Source of the DNA: Ruegeria lacuscaerulensis ITI-1157
GTDB taxonomy: Bacteria > Pseudomonadota > Alphaproteobacteria > Rhodobacterales > Rhodobacteraceae
Direction of reading: 5' to 3'
NCBI GenBank assembly: GCA_000161775.1
Contig: GG704596.1
Location: forward strand, 893,039-951,087
DNA: 58,049 nucleotides
Shown here: piece after piece, positions 25,359 through 35,193 of the stretch
How positions within the stretch are numbered: the first letter of the stretch is position 1
Layout of the letters: each line of letters opens with the position of its first letter
Translations under genes and position numbers: made by a program
Notes under the pieces: model-generated
Told to the model about the DNA's origin: nothing
What the model saw: the letters and a program-made list of their open reading frames with translations, nothing else
The model's database searches: none

Positions 25359-28300
25359 CGGTGGGCTCCCGCAACGAGGAATTCAACAGATCCGATGCCC
25401 GCTGCAAATCCTTGGAGCGCGGATCGTGCGTGACGCGCGCAACCACCTCTTCAAGCTGCCGCGCGGTATCTGCCGACAGACCTTCGGCGCGTTCCGATCC
25501 AGCCAGGCTGATCGCGGCCTTGAGGCTCAGGGACCACGCATTCTGCGCACTGGCCTGATCCAGGGCCTCACGAAAACACTGACGGGCGGCGGTACGCCCG
25601 GATTCGGGGTTCAGCAACAGCAATTCTCCGCGCACGCGCCGGGCTTCGGGTGCCAACCAGGGCTGATCGGCAATGATCGTGTCCACCATCGACAGGCCGA
25701 CTTCGCGCCGGCCCAGACGCAGGTTGACCTTGGCGCGCAGCAATTCCGAGAACCCCTGCTGCCAGGTGTTGGACATCATGGCCAGACCGGCTTCGGGCTC
25801 GCCCTGCTCGGCGACGGCCCACCCCTTCAGGTTGCGACCCCACTCGACAAAGAACGGATAGTTCTGCTTTTTTGACATTGCGATGATGTCATCGGCAATT
25901 TCCAGAAGTTCGTCGGACAGATCAGCCAGGTGCAGAAAAACGCCGCGCATGATCATCGAATACAGCACCGAGTGCTTGTAGGCGATCTCCTGCGCCAGTG
26001 CCAAAGAGCGGTCCGCCGTTTCAATCGCCGCGCTCAGGTCGCCCATGTACCAACTGTTCAAAGCCAGATAGGACAGGCTTTCGACGCCGGGGTCTTCGCC
26101 GGTATTCAGCGCCATCGACTGGAATCGCGTCGGGTCATAGATGTCGATCGCCTTCAGCAGATGTTGGCGGGCCTTTTCGTGCACACCGCGCAAAGTATAG
26201 GTGACGCCGCACAAGCTGTGCGCGACCAGCTTGGACACGTCGTCGCCCTGTTTCCTGGAATAGGTCAGGCACATGCCCGCCAACACCTGCGCCCGGTCGT
26301 AGTCCGACCCGACCTGCGCCGAGTTCCACATGCCGTAGATGATTTCATGGAAACGGGTATCTTCGGATGAATCCTGCGACAGTTTCCACGCCGCGTCGTA
26401 GGCGGCCACCGTTTCCGGCGCGGTATAGCCTTTTACGCTGGTCAGGGCCGCGCCATATGTGGTCAGCAAGGAAATCTTCTTGCGCGTCGTGTCCTTGTCA
26501 GGGGGAAGGGCATCCAGCAAGGCCAGCGCCTGATCCAGATGCGACACCGCTTCCGACGTGGCCGAATGCTCCATCGCCTGTCTGCCGGCCAGCTCCCAAT
26601 AATACAGTGCCTTTTCCTGGTTTCCGGCCAGAAAGAAGTGCTGCGCCAGCAGTTCAGGCGACTGCCAGTTGATCTCGGGAAAGGCGGCTTCCAGACTGTT
26701 GGCAATCGCCTCGTGCAACTGGCGTCGGGTATCCCGCGTCATGCTCTCGTATACCGCGTCATGAACCAGCGCGTGCTTGAACATATAACTTTCATCGCCG
26801 CGGTGAGGGTTCGGAACGAACAGGCCCGCCCGCAGCAGAATGCGGATGATGCGGCGGATTTCGGCCTCGTTACGCCCCAGAACCCGAGCAAGAAGGCTCT
26901 CGGAAAACTCCGAGCCGATGGCGGCGGCGCAGTCGGCCACTCCACGGGCTTCGGGAAACCTGTCGAGACGGGACAGCAGCGAGTCATACAGCGTGGCCGG
27001 AATCGTGACGTATTTTCGGGCCGTATCGCCGCGCTGACCCGAGGTGGTATCCTCGGAGATATTGGCGCAGACCGTCTTGGTCATCTCTTCGAGAAACAGC
27101 GGAATGCCGTCCGACTTTTCCAGGATCTGCCGAGCCAGGTCATCCGTCAGATCGACGCCGGGCGACAGATTCCGAATGATCTGACTGCTTTGCGATTTCG
27201 ACAGCCGGCTCAGTTGCAGGCTCGACACTTTCGGCTGTTGCTTCAGCGCCAACGCCGAGTCATCCCGCGTGGTGATGATCAGCAGCGCCTTGCGGTTGGG
27301 GACTTCGGCTGCAAGTTTTTCCAGCAACTCGCGTGAGGTCGGGTCGGCCCAATGGGCATCTTCGAACAGGATGATGGTCGGACGGTCAGAGGCCCCGTGC
27401 AGCAACAGCCGCACGATGCTGTTCTGAAGTTCGGTCTTCTGCCGCTCCGACGACATGGTGCGCAGAAACTCGGCGTCCTCGGTGATCTGCAGAAGGCTGG
27501 CGAACAACGCACGGTCACGCGGTTCGGTCAGGCCAGCGCCGTCAAGGAACCGGTAAAGTTTCTGCTGACGAATTTCGGTCGGATCGAACTCCGAGAAATT
27601 GGCGCAGTTCTGCATCAAATCTACGAACGGCCTGAGCGCGCTGTTGGAATAGTAGGACCAGCAGCCCAGCCGGAACCGGATGGTGTCCTGGGATTTGACC
27701 CGGTCATAGAGCGTGTCCGCAAGCTTGGACTTTCCGATCCCGGCCTCACCCGACAGCAGGATGACCCGGCCATCGCCCTCGCGCGCGGCGTTCCACCGGT
27801 CCTCCAGCAGCCCGATCTCGTGGTCGCGGCCCACCAGACCGGGTTCCGGCCTGTCATCCAGGCCAGTGGCCCTCTCGTCGCCCTTGATCGGGCCAAGAAC
27901 GGTGCAAACCTGCAGCGGATGCTCGACCCCTTTGACCCGAACGCCGTCGCGTACGCTGAAGTGGAACCGATTGCGCGCCAGCATCGCCGTCGTGGTGCTG
28001 ACGACCACCGAATTCGGCTTGGCCACGTTCTGCAACCGTGACGCCAGGTTGGGCGTGTACCCCAGAACGTCGACCTCCTCGAGGTTGCCGTCGGTGGTAG
28101 TGTTGACCAGAACCTTTCCAGTGGCGATCCCGACGCGAACCTGCAGGCGGCGTGCCAGCTCGGTGCGCCCCGTCCGTTGCATCTCGCGCATGGCCGCGAC
28201 GATTTCCAACCCCGAAAGGATCGCACGTTCGGCCCCATCCTCATGCGCGAGGTGGTGCCCGTAATAGGCCATGACCCCGTCGCCATGGCGACTGGCAACA

Positions 28301-28668
28301 AAACCGTCATACCGTTCGATCGCCTGTGCCCATATGGCGCGGCACTGCATGATCGCGTCGCTCAGATCCTCGGAATCAAATCGGGTGGACAACGCGGTCC
28401 AGCCGACCAGGTCGGAAAAAAGCACGGTGATCTGCCGGTGTTCGGCCTTTCTGATCGATTGAGACTGCGCCGACTCGCCAGTGAACGATTTCAGATGCTG
28501 CAGAAACCTGCGCCGGTCTCCCAGCGGCAGGCCCAGTTCGATCAGGTCGTGTTCGGTCAGTTCATGGATGATGTCCAGATCGATTGCCGCCGACTGGAAC
28601 GCCTCGGCATGATGGCCGAGGTTCGCGTCCCCCAACCATTTCACAAGCGATGATGGGTCGTTTACCAT
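25348..28668 (-). CDS. SAM-class III nucleotide cyclase-ATPase-TPR signalling protein
   Basis: 1106 residues. A SAM-like domain (5-62, VKWLGDANLGHHAEAF) is followed by a class III cyclase domain (78-255) with the metal Asp in FSDLVGWT (D85), a second Asp in HGDGVMAYYG (D130) and NLASRL (N207/R211) for transition-state contact. Next comes a STAND-type ATPase with Walker A GEAGIGKS (307-314) and an FEDAHWADP Walker B, then about 500 residues of TPR-like helices. Known relatives make cAMP on an unknown cue. No transmembrane segment is seen. It is followed by an overlapping JmjC-like gene. Confidence 0.9.
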   Translation of the reverse strand: MVNDPSSLVKWLGDANLGHHAEAFQSAAIDLDIIHELTEHDLIELGLPLGDRRRFLQHLKSFTGESAQSQSIRKAEHRQITVLFSDLVGWTALSTRFDSEDLSDAIMQCRAIWAQAIERYDGFVASRHGDGVMAYYGHHLAHEDGAERAILSGLEIVAAMREMQRTGRTELARRLQVRVGIATGKVLVNTTTDGNLEEVDVLGYTPNLASRLQNVAKPNSVVVSTTTAMLARNRFHFSVRDGVRVKGVEHPLQVCTVLGPIKGDERATGLDDRPEPGLVGRDHEIGLLEDRWNAAREGDGRVILLSGEAGIGKSKLADTLYDRVKSQDTIRFRLGCWSYYSNSALRPFVDLMQNCANFSEFDPTEIRQQKLYRFLDGAGLTEPRDRALFASLLQITEDAEFLRTMSSERQKTELQNSIVRLLLHGASDRPTIILFEDAHWADPTSRELLEKLAAEVPNRKALLIITTRDDSALALKQQPKVSSLQLSRLSKSQSSQIIRNLSPGVDLTDDLARQILEKSDGIPLFLEEMTKTVCANISEDTTSGQRGDTARKYVTIPATLYDSLLSRLDRFPEARGVADCAAAIGSEFSESLLARVLGRNEAEIRRIIRILLRAGLFVPNPHRGDESYMFKHALVHDAVYESMTRDTRRQLHEAIANSLEAAFPEINWQSPELLAQHFFLAGNQEKALYYWELAGRQAMEHSATSEAVSHLDQALALLDALPPDKDTTRKKISLLTTYGAALTSVKGYTAPETVAAYDAAWKLSQDSSEDTRFHEIIYGMWNSAQVGSDYDRAQVLAGMCLTYSRKQGDDVSKLVAHSLCGVTYTLRGVHEKARQHLLKAIDIYDPTRFQSMALNTGEDPGVESLSYLALNSWYMGDLSAAIETADRSLALAQEIAYKHSVLYSMIMRGVFLHLADLSDELLEIADDIIAMSKKQNYPFFVEWGRNLKGWAVAEQGEPEAGLAMMSNTWQQGFSELLRAKVNLRLGRREVGLSMVDTIIADQPWLAPEARRVRGELLLLNPESGRTAARQCFREALDQASAQNAWSLSLKAAISLAGSERAEGLSADTARQLEEVVARVTHDPRSKDLQRASDLLNSSLREPTDAV

Positions 28669-28851
28669 GCCGATGGATCGTTCCGCATTCCCGGTCAGTT
28701 ACTCGATACCTGCCAGCGCAGGTGCTGCCTGCAACTTTCATAGTGATCCTTATAGCAGATTTTCGCAAAACGGGCATCCCGATTGCAGCAAGATGCCGTC
28801 TTCGTGCGCCAAACGACGGCTCGGGTTTCGACCAAGTCGATTGCGGCCGTG

Positions 28852-30780
28852 TCAGGCGCGCCGTTCACCGATCGACGCCACACCCAGCACCGAGAGAACC
28901 TTGGCCTCGATATGCTCGGCGTTCATACCGGCGACGGCGTACATGTCGGCGGGGCTGGCCTGGTCGATGAAAATGTCCGGCAGCACCATCGAGCGGTATT
29001 TCAGGCCGCGATCGAACACGCCCTCATCCGCCAGCAGTTGTGCCACGTGGCTGCCGAACCCGCCGATGGCGCCTTCCTCGATGGTGATCAGCGCTTCGTG
29101 GTTGGCGGCCAGGTCCAGGATCAGGTCGCGGTCCAGCGGCTTGGCGAACCGTGCGTCGGCGATGGTCGGGGTGATGCCGCGTGCGGTCAGCGATTCGGCG
29201 GCCTTCTGCACCTCCGCCAGGCGCGTGCCGAAAGACAGGAGCGCCACCCGCGCCCCCGACTGGATCATGCGGCCCTTGCCGATTTCCAGAACCTGCCCGC
29301 GTTCGGGCAGATCGACGCCCACGCCTTCGCCCCGCGGATAGCGGAACGCGATGGGGCCGTCGTCATGGGCGGCGGCGGTGGCGACCATGTGCACCAGCTC
29401 GGCCTCGTCGGCGGCGGCCATCACCACCATGCCCGGCAGGTTGGAAAGGTAGGCGATGTCGAACGACCCGGCATGGGTCGCGCCATCGGCGCCCACCAGC
29501 CCCGCACGGTCGATGGCAAAGCGCACCGGCAGGCGCTGGATCGCCACGTCGTGCACCACCTGGTCATAGCCGCGCTGCAAAAACGTGGAATACATCGCGC
29601 AGAACGGCTTCAGCCCACCCGCAGCCAGCGCGGCCGAGAAGGTGACCCCGTGCTGCTCGGCAATCGCCACGTCGAAGCAGCGCGACGGGTAGCGTTCGGC
29701 GAACAGGTTCAGCCCGGTGCCGTCGGGCATCGCCGCGGTCACCGCCACGATCTTGTCGTCGCGGCTGGCCTCGTCCACCAGGGTCTTGCCGAAGACCGAG
29801 GTGTAAGACGGCGCGTTCGACGGTGCCTTCTGCTGCTTGCCGGTGACCACGTCGAACTTGGCGGTGGCATGGCCCTTGTCGCGGGCCTGCTCGGCCGGGG
29901 CATAGCCCTTGCCCTTTTTGGTCAGCGCATGGATCAGGATCGGCCCGGTCGCCCGCGCCTTGACGGTGCGCAGAACCGGCAGCAATTGGTCCAGGTCATG
30001 CCCGTCGATCGGGCCGACATAGGAGAATCCCAGCTCTTCGAACAGCGTGCCGCCCACGGCCATGCCCTTGAGCATCTCCTTGGCGCGCTTGGCGCCTTCG
30101 CGGAACGGTTCGGGCAGCAACGACACCGCACCCTTGGCGGCGGCTTTCAGATCGTGGAACGGCTCTTCGGCATAGATGCGCGACAGGTAGTTCGACAGAG
30201 CGCCCACGGGCGGGGCGATGCTCATCTCGTTGTCGTTCAGGATCACGATCAGGCGTTTCTTCAGGTGGCCGGCGTTGTTCATCGCCTCGAAAGCCATGCC
30301 GGCCGACATCGACCCGTCGCCGATCACCGCGATCGCGTCGCCCAGCCCCTCGGGCGTGACCCCGCCCAGGTCGCGCGCCACGGCAAAGCCCAGCGCCGCG
30401 CTGATCGAGGTCGAACTGTGCGCCGCGCCGAACGGGTCATAGGGGCTTTCGCTGCGCTTGGTGAACCCGCTCAGGCCGCCCTTCTGGCGCAGGGTGCGGA
30501 TGCGGTCGCGCCGCTCGGTCAGGATCTTGTGCGGATAGCACTGGTGCCCGACATCCCAGATGATCTTGTCGCGCGGCGTGTCGAACACCGCGTGCAGGGC
30601 CACGGTCAGCTCGACCACGCCCAGCCCCGCGCCCAGATGCCCGCCGGTCACCGACACGGCCGAGATCGTCTCGGCCCGCAACTCGTGTGCCAGCTGATGC
30701 AGCTGCGCGTCCGAAAACTGCTTGAGATCCGCCGGGCGGTTCACAAGGTCCAGAAGCGGGGTGTTCGGACGGTCTGACAT
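28852..30780 (-). CDS. dxs: 1-deoxy-D-xylulose-5-phosphate synthase
   Basis: First enzyme of the MEP isoprenoid pathway (pyruvate plus glyceraldehyde 3-phosphate to DXP), thiamine diphosphate dependent, 642 residues. [14 protein letters not shown], the TPP motif starting [13 protein letters not shown] with N later, and [15 protein letters not shown] are diagnostic. It lies 15 bp after the prenyl synthase gene in a run with xseB and ispA, an arrangement common in alphaproteobacteria. Confidence 0.98.
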   Translation of the reverse strand: MSDRPNTPLLDLVNRPADLKQFSDAQLHQLAHELRAETISAVSVTGGHLGAGLGVVELTVALHAVFDTPRDKIIWDVGHQCYPHKILTERRDRIRTLRQKGGLSGFTKRSESPYDPFGAAHSSTSISAALGFAVARDLGGVTPEGLGDAIAVIGDGSMSAGMAFEAMNNAGHLKKRLIVILNDNEMSIAPPVGALSNYLSRIYAEEPFHDLKAAAKGAVSLLPEPFREGAKRAKEMLKGMAVGGTLFEELGFSYVGPIDGHDLDQLLPVLRTVKARATGPILIHALTKKGKGYAPAEQARDKGHATAKFDVVTGKQQKAPSNAPSYTSVFGKTLVDEASRDDKIVAVTAAMPDGTGLNLFAERYPSRCFDVAIAEQHGVTFSAALAAGGLKPFCAMYSTFLQRGYDQVVHDVAIQRLPVRFAIDRAGLVGADGATHAGSFDIAYLSNLPGMVVMAAADEAELVHMVATAAAHDDGPIAFRYPRGEGVGVDLPERGQVLEIGKGRMIQSGARVALLSFGTRLAEVQKAAESLTARGITPTIADARFAKPLDRDLILDLAANHEALITIEEGAIGGFGSHVAQLLADEGVFDRGLKYRSMVLPDIFIDQASPADMYAVAGMNAEHIEAKVLSVLGVASIGERRA

Positions 30781-30795
30781 GGCATCCCTTACGGT

Positions 30796-31662
30796 TCAGC
30801 TTTCACGCGCAATAACGAAGCGGGCGGCTTCCTTCAAGGTTTCGGCCCGCTCTCCGTAACTGTCGAGGGCGGCGCAGGCTTCATCGACCAGTTCAGCCGC
30901 GCGCGCCTTCGCCGCATCCAGACCCAGCAGCGAAACGAAAGTTGCCTTGCCCGCCTCGGCATCCTTTTGCAGGCGCTTTCCCGCCTTTTGGACATCGCCC
31001 TCGACATCCAAGATGTCGTCGGCGATCTGGAAAGCAAGACCCAGCGCCCGGGAATACAGACGCATGCGTTCGGGGTTTTCGCCGGCCAGCCGGGCTCCGG
31101 CACAGCCGGACCATTCGATCAGCGCCCCGGTCTTGCCGGCCTGCAGCCGGGTGATGTCCTCCAGCGAGAGCGGTTGCTGCGCCGTCTCGGCCGCAATGTC
31201 CAGCGCCTGCCCCAGCACCATGCCGCGTGCGCCCGCCGCCTGCGCCAGCGTCAGGGCCAGGTCGGCACGGATCTCGGCCGGCCCCACTTCGGGGCGGGCG
31301 CAAAGCTCGAACGCCAGCGCCTGCAAAGCGTCGCCAGCCAGAACCGCAATGCCCTCGTTCCATTGCTTGTGCACGGTCGGACGACCGCGCCGCAGGTCAT
31401 CATCGTCCATGCAGGGCAGATCGTCATGCACCAGGCTGTAGGCATGCAGCGCCTCGATCCCGGTGGCAGGCCAGATCGCGCAGGTCTCATCCATTCCGTG
31501 CAGCCGGGCGCTTTCCAGCACCAGAAATCCGCGCAAACGCTTGCCGCCCTGCGTGGCATAGGCCATCGCCCGGGTGACATCGACATCGTCCAGCGCACCC
31601 AGAACCAGATCGAACTGCGCCTGGATCAGCGCCGCATCCTGCGCCAGCCTTTCGGAGAACAT
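30796..31662 (-). CDS. ispA: Polyprenyl (farnesyl) diphosphate synthase
   Basis: 288 residues. First Asp-rich motif [10 protein letters not shown] and second FQIADDILD chelate Mg for condensation of IPP with allylic diphosphates; GKRLRGFL is the IPP-binding motif. Start ATG overlaps the xseB stop (TAATG). Size and neighbours favour farnesyl diphosphate synthase (C15). Confidence 0.96.
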   Translation of the reverse strand: MFSERLAQDAALIQAQFDLVLGALDDVDVTRAMAYATQGGKRLRGFLVLESARLHGMDETCAIWPATGIEALHAYSLVHDDLPCMDDDDLRRGRPTVHKQWNEGIAVLAGDALQALAFELCARPEVGPAEIRADLALTLAQAAGARGMVLGQALDIAAETAQQPLSLEDITRLQAGKTGALIEWSGCAGARLAGENPERMRLYSRALGLAFQIADDILDVEGDVQKAGKRLQKDAEAGKATFVSLLGLDAAKARAAELVDEACAALDSYGERAETLKEAARFVIARES

Positions 31663-31904
31663 TAAAGGCCTTCGACAGGGGTCGTCCCGGTGGGCTGCCC
31701 ATCGGCATCCAGCGTGATCGCGGCCACTTTCTCCTCGGCGCGCTTCAGCTCGTCCTCGCAGCGTTTCTTCAGCTTGGCGCCGCGCTCGTACAGGGCGATC
31801 GACTGGTCCAGCGCCACGTCTCCGCGCTCCAGCTGGCCGACCACGGCCTCCAGCTCTTTCATGGCCTGTTCGAATGTCATCTGTTCAACGGGGGTCTCGG
31901 TCAT
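31662..31904 (-). CDS. xseB: Exodeoxyribonuclease VII small subunit
   Basis: 80 residues, MTFEQAMKELEAVVGQLERG followed by ALDQSIALYERGAKLKKRCE, the XseB helical hairpin that binds the large subunit XseA (not in this window). It overlaps its upstream gene by 4 bp (ATGA) and its downstream gene by 1 bp, so it is tightly coupled in a deacetylase-xseB-ispA-dxs operon. Confidence 0.96.
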   Translation of the reverse strand: MTETPVEQMTFEQAMKELEAVVGQLERGDVALDQSIALYERGAKLKKRCEDELKRAEEKVAAITLDADGQPTGTTPVEGL

Positions 31905-32827
31905 CGGGCTGCCTTCATCAATTCTTCAACATGGGCGCGTGTGGCCTTGGCCAGCGCGTTCAGATCATAACCGCCTTCCAAAGTCGAGACGATACGGCCC
32001 CCACACAGCTCATCGGCGATCCGGCACAGCTGCGCGGTGATCCAGGCGAAGTCGTCGGTGGACCAGTTCAGATTGGCCAGCGGATCGTCCTGATGGGCGT
32101 CGAACCCGGCCGAGATGATGATCAGCTCGGGCTTGAACGCGCGCAGCCGAGGAAAGGCCTGCGCCTCGTAGGCCGCGCGCATCTCGGCGCCGCCGGCGCC
32201 AGGGGCCAGCGGGATGTTCACGATAGTGTCATGCGCTCCGGTTTCATCCGGCCGCCCCGAGCCCGGCCACAGTGGCATCTGCTGGCTGGTGACGACCAGC
32301 GCCCGGGCCTCGTCCCACAGCAGATCCTGCGTGCCATTGCCGTGATGCACGTCGAAATCCACCACCGCGACCCGATCCAGCCCGTGATGGTCCAGCGCAT
32401 GTTTTGCCGCCAGAGCGGCATTGCCGAACAGGCAGAACCCCATGGCGGTTTCCCGTTCGGCGTGATGGCCCGGCGGCCGAATGGCGCAGAACGCATTCGG
32501 CGCCTCACCGCCCAGCACCATGTCCACCGCCCGCACCACGGCCCCCGCTGCCCGATAGGCCGCATCGACCGAGCCGGGCGACATGAACGTATCCCCGTCG
32601 ATCTGGCGGAACCCCTCGGCCGGGCGGCTGTCGCGGATTTCGCGGATGTAACTTTCGGGATGGATACGCAGCAGATCGTCATCCGCCGCCAGCGGCGCGG
32701 TCACCCGCTGTAGGTCCAGCGGCTCAAGCGCATGCAGGATATGTTCCAGCCGGGCCACCCGCTCAGGGTGCCCCTCGGGGGTGACATGACCCAGACAGTC
32801 GGCATGCGTCAAAACAGCGGTCTTCAT
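31901..32827 (-). CDS. Histone deacetylase / AcuC-like family hydrolase
   Basis: 308 residues, complete class II-type deacetylase fold motifs: AIRPPGHHAERETAMGFCLF (catalytic His pair), VVDFDVHHGNGTQD (zinc Asp/His) and ISAGFDAHQDDPL (zinc Asp), with EGGYDL near the end. It removes acetyl or related acyl groups from amines or lysines; the bacterial substrate is unknown. First gene of the xseB-ispA-dxs operon. Confidence 0.93.
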   Translation of the reverse strand: MKTAVLTHADCLGHVTPEGHPERVARLEHILHALEPLDLQRVTAPLAADDDLLRIHPESYIREIRDSRPAEGFRQIDGDTFMSPGSVDAAYRAAGAVVRAVDMVLGGEAPNAFCAIRPPGHHAERETAMGFCLFGNAALAAKHALDHHGLDRVAVVDFDVHHGNGTQDLLWDEARALVVTSQQMPLWPGSGRPDETGAHDTIVNIPLAPGAGGAEMRAAYEAQAFPRLRAFKPELIIISAGFDAHQDDPLANLNWSTDDFAWITAQLCRIADELCGGRIVSTLEGGYDLNALAKATRAHVEELMKAAR

Positions 32828-32898
32828 GAAACTCCCCCAACTTCATCTGGCCAAAAATATCCTCGCCGAAGGCAAGAAAACGCCGCGCAGCGGCAAAA

Positions 32899-33600
32899 TC
32901 AATCCGGCGCCAGCATATAGCCCGCGCCCCGAACCGTCTGCAGATAGCGCGGCTGCTTGGGGTCCTGCTCGATCTTGCGGCGCAAGCGCGTGATCTGCAC
33001 GTCCACCGCACGTTCCTGCGCCTGCCCCTTGTCGCGCCCCAGATCCTCGACCAGCTTCGACCGGCTGATCGGCTCGCCCGGCTGGGCCGAGAAGATCTTC
33101 ATCAACTGGCTTTCAGTGGCGGTCAGCCGCACCGGAGTTTCGCCCTGCCACATCTCGCCGCGTTCGATGTCATAACGGATCGGCCCCAGATGCAGGATCT
33201 TGGCGGCGGTGTCCTGCACGGTGGTTTCCGGCATTCGCCGCAGGATCGCGTTGATCCGCAGCAGCAGTTCCTTGGGCTCGAACGGCTTGGCCAGGTAATC
33301 ATCGGCCCCGGCTTCCAACCCGGCGATCCGGTGCTCGGTCTCGCCGCGTGCGGTCAGCAGCAGGATCGGCGTGTCATGCGTCTCGCGCAGGGCCCGGGTC
33401 AGGCTGACGCCATCCTCGCCCGGCATCATCACATCCATAACGATCAGGTCGAAATCCAGCCCCGACAGGACCCGCCGCGCATGGGCGGCATCGCGCGCCG
33501 CCGTCACCAGAAATCCGCTGCGCATCAAGAATTTCTTGAGCAGATCACGGATGCGTTCATCGTCATCGACGATCAGAAGATGGGCGTCCACATCGCTCAT
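32899..33600 (-). CDS. petR: OmpR-family response regulator (PetR-like)
   Basis: 233 residues. Receiver domain with acidic pair VDDDE, phosphoacceptor in LIVMDVMMPGEDG (about Asp56) and Lys in YLAKPF. A C-terminal winged helix (140-230) ends TVRGAGYMLAPD. The start overlaps the MarR gene by 4 bp. In Rhodobacter capsulatus the petP-petR pair has this order and is needed for cytochrome bc1 expression; here petABC lies 7.4 kb away. No histidine kinase is adjacent. Confidence 0.82.
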   Translation of the reverse strand: MSDVDAHLLIVDDDERIRDLLKKFLMRSGFLVTAARDAAHARRVLSGLDFDLIVMDVMMPGEDGVSLTRALRETHDTPILLLTARGETEHRIAGLEAGADDYLAKPFEPKELLLRINAILRRMPETTVQDTAAKILHLGPIRYDIERGEMWQGETPVRLTATESQLMKIFSAQPGEPISRSKLVEDLGRDKGQAQERAVDVQITRLRRKIEQDPKQPRYLQTVRGAGYMLAPD

Positions 33601-34109
33601 GAAGTTGAATCCCGCAGTTTCACATAGGCCCGACGCATATCAGCATCCATCATCGCTTCAAGAACTTTGCGGAACCCGGCAACCGCCTCGGGGCCGGCCT
33701 CCTTGTAGGCCGCGCGCATCCGGGCGCGCTGGGCGTCCGACAGCTGCGCTTCCAGCGCCTTGCCCTTTTCGGTCAGGTACAGGTGGCGTTCGCGCTTGTC
33801 GACGGTGCCGACCCGGCTCTCGACCAGGCCGTCGTCGATCAGCGTGCGCAGCACCCGGTTCAGCGACTGCTTGGTCACCCCCAGGATCGCCAGCAGGTTG
33901 TTCACCGTGGTGCCCGGCGCGCGGTTGATGAAATGGATCGCCCGGTGATGTGCCCGGCCATAGGCCATTTCGCTCAAGATGCGGTCGGGGTCGGCGGTAA
34001 AGCCGCGATAGGCGAAGAACATCGCCTCGATCCCCTGGCGAAGCTGTTCATCCGTCAGAAACAACAGGCTTTCTCCGCCAAAGACCGGGGCGGGGCGGAT
34101 CTCGGACAT
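33597..34109 (-). CDS. petP: MarR-family regulator (PetP-like)
   Basis: 170 residues, MarR winged helix with LLAILGVTKQSLNRVLRTLID (recognition helix region) and DKRERHLYLTEKG (wing). The start at 34109 is preferred (GAGG 6 nt upstream) over an ATG at 34121. It is coupled by ATGA to the response regulator, the R. capsulatus PetP/PetR arrangement. It is divergent from ilvE, with the two promoters sharing about 150 bp. Confidence 0.8.
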   Translation of the reverse strand: MSEIRPAPVFGGESLLFLTDEQLRQGIEAMFFAYRGFTADPDRILSEMAYGRAHHRAIHFINRAPGTTVNNLLAILGVTKQSLNRVLRTLIDDGLVESRVGTVDKRERHLYLTEKGKALEAQLSDAQRARMRAAYKEAGPEAVAGFRKVLEAMMDADMRRAYVKLRDSTS

Positions 34110-34153
34110 ATCGGGCCTCATTCGTTACACGCCCCGACTTTAAGTCAGCGTTA

Positions 34154-34182
34154 TTGACATTCCAAGGGCGGACAGGTATCGA
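34154..34182 (+). promoter_or_regulatory. Predicted sigma-70 promoter for ilvE
   Basis: TTGACA (34154-34159), exact 17-bp spacer, TATCGA (34177-34182), 85 bp before the ilvE ATG. The -35 is perfect and the -10 weak, common in high-GC bacteria. It overlaps the divergent petP start region. Confidence 0.5.
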
Positions 34183-34267
34183 ATCGCAGTTTTTGCGCAA
34201 TTTTGTGTCCACCTCGGACCTAGGTGGCGCAACAATCGGAAATGTGACCCGGGTCAGGAGGTTTCGG

Positions 34268-35134
34268 ATGGCGGGATATGACGATCGTGACGGTGTCATC
34301 TGGATGGATGGCGAATTTGTGCCCTGGCGCGATGCCAAGGTGCATATCCTGACCCATGCGATGCACTATGCCAGCTCGGTCTTCGAGGGCGAGCGCGCCT
34401 ATAACGGCAAGATCTTCAAAAGCCGGGAACATTCCGAGCGGTTGATCAAATCGGCCGAGGCGCTGGACATGCCGATGCCCTACACGGTCGACCAGATCGA
34501 GGCGGCCAAGGCCGAAACGCTCGAGAAAAGCGGCCTCAAGGACGCCTATGTGCGCGCGCTGGTCTGGCGCGGCTCGGGCGAGGACATGGGCGTGGCCTCG
34601 GCGCGCAACCCGGTGCGCATGGCCATCGCGGTCTGGCCCTGGGGCGCCTATTACGGCGACGCCAAGATGCAGGGCGCCAAGCTGGACATCGCCGAATGGA
34701 AACGGCCAAGCCCCGAGACGATTCCTGTTCATGCCAAGGCCGCTGGTCTCTACATGATCTGCACCATCTCCAAGCACAAGGCCGAGGCCAAGGGCTGTTC
34801 GGATGCCTTGTTCATGGATTACCGCGGTTATGTGGCCGAGGCGACCGGAGCCAACGTATTCTTCGTCAAGGATGGCGAGGTGCATACGCCGCTGGCCGAC
34901 TGCTTCCTGAACGGCATCACCCGCCAGACGGTGATCCAGATGCTGAAAGACAAGGGCATCACCGTACACGAACGCCACATCCTGCCCGAGGAAATGGCCG
35001 ATTTCGAACAGTGCTGGCTGACCGGCACCGCGGCCGAGGTCACGCCAGTGGGCCAGATCGGCGAGTACACCTTCGAGGTCGGGGACCTGACCCGCGAGAT
35101 CGCCAACGATTACGAACAGCTGGTCCGCAGCTGA
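34268..35134 (+). CDS. ilvE: Branched-chain amino acid aminotransferase
   Basis: 288 residues, fold-type IV PLP enzyme that makes Leu, Ile and Val from their keto acids. MHYASSVFEGERAYNGKIFK, the PLP lysine region ETIPVHAKAAGLYM, EATGANVFFV and GITRQTVIQ are diagnostic. Start 34268 is set by AGGAGG 6 nt upstream. A strong terminator follows. Confidence 0.96.
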   Translation: MAGYDDRDGVIWMDGEFVPWRDAKVHILTHAMHYASSVFEGERAYNGKIFKSREHSERLIKSAEALDMPMPYTVDQIEAAKAETLEKSGLKDAYVRALVWRGSGEDMGVASARNPVRMAIAVWPWGAYYGDAKMQGAKLDIAEWKRPSPETIPVHAKAAGLYMICTISKHKAEAKGCSDALFMDYRGYVAEATGANVFFVKDGEVHTPLADCFLNGITRQTVIQMLKDKGITVHERHILPEEMADFEQCWLTGTAAEVTPVGQIGEYTFEVGDLTREIANDYEQLVRS

Positions 35135-35145
35135 TGCATACGAAA

Positions 35146-35176
35146 AACGGGCGCCGTTGACGGGCGCCCGTTTTTT
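35146..35176 (+). terminator. Intrinsic terminator after ilvE
   Basis: AACGGGCGC (35146-35154) pairs with GCGCCCGTT (35164-35172), followed by TTTTCTTT. Confidence 0.92.
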
Positions 35177-35193
35177 CTTTCGCGTCGAAACAT

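Noticed and set aside
28783..30777. 664-codon plus-strand frame opposite dxs
   Set aside because: Antisense of dxs; no motif and no RBS.
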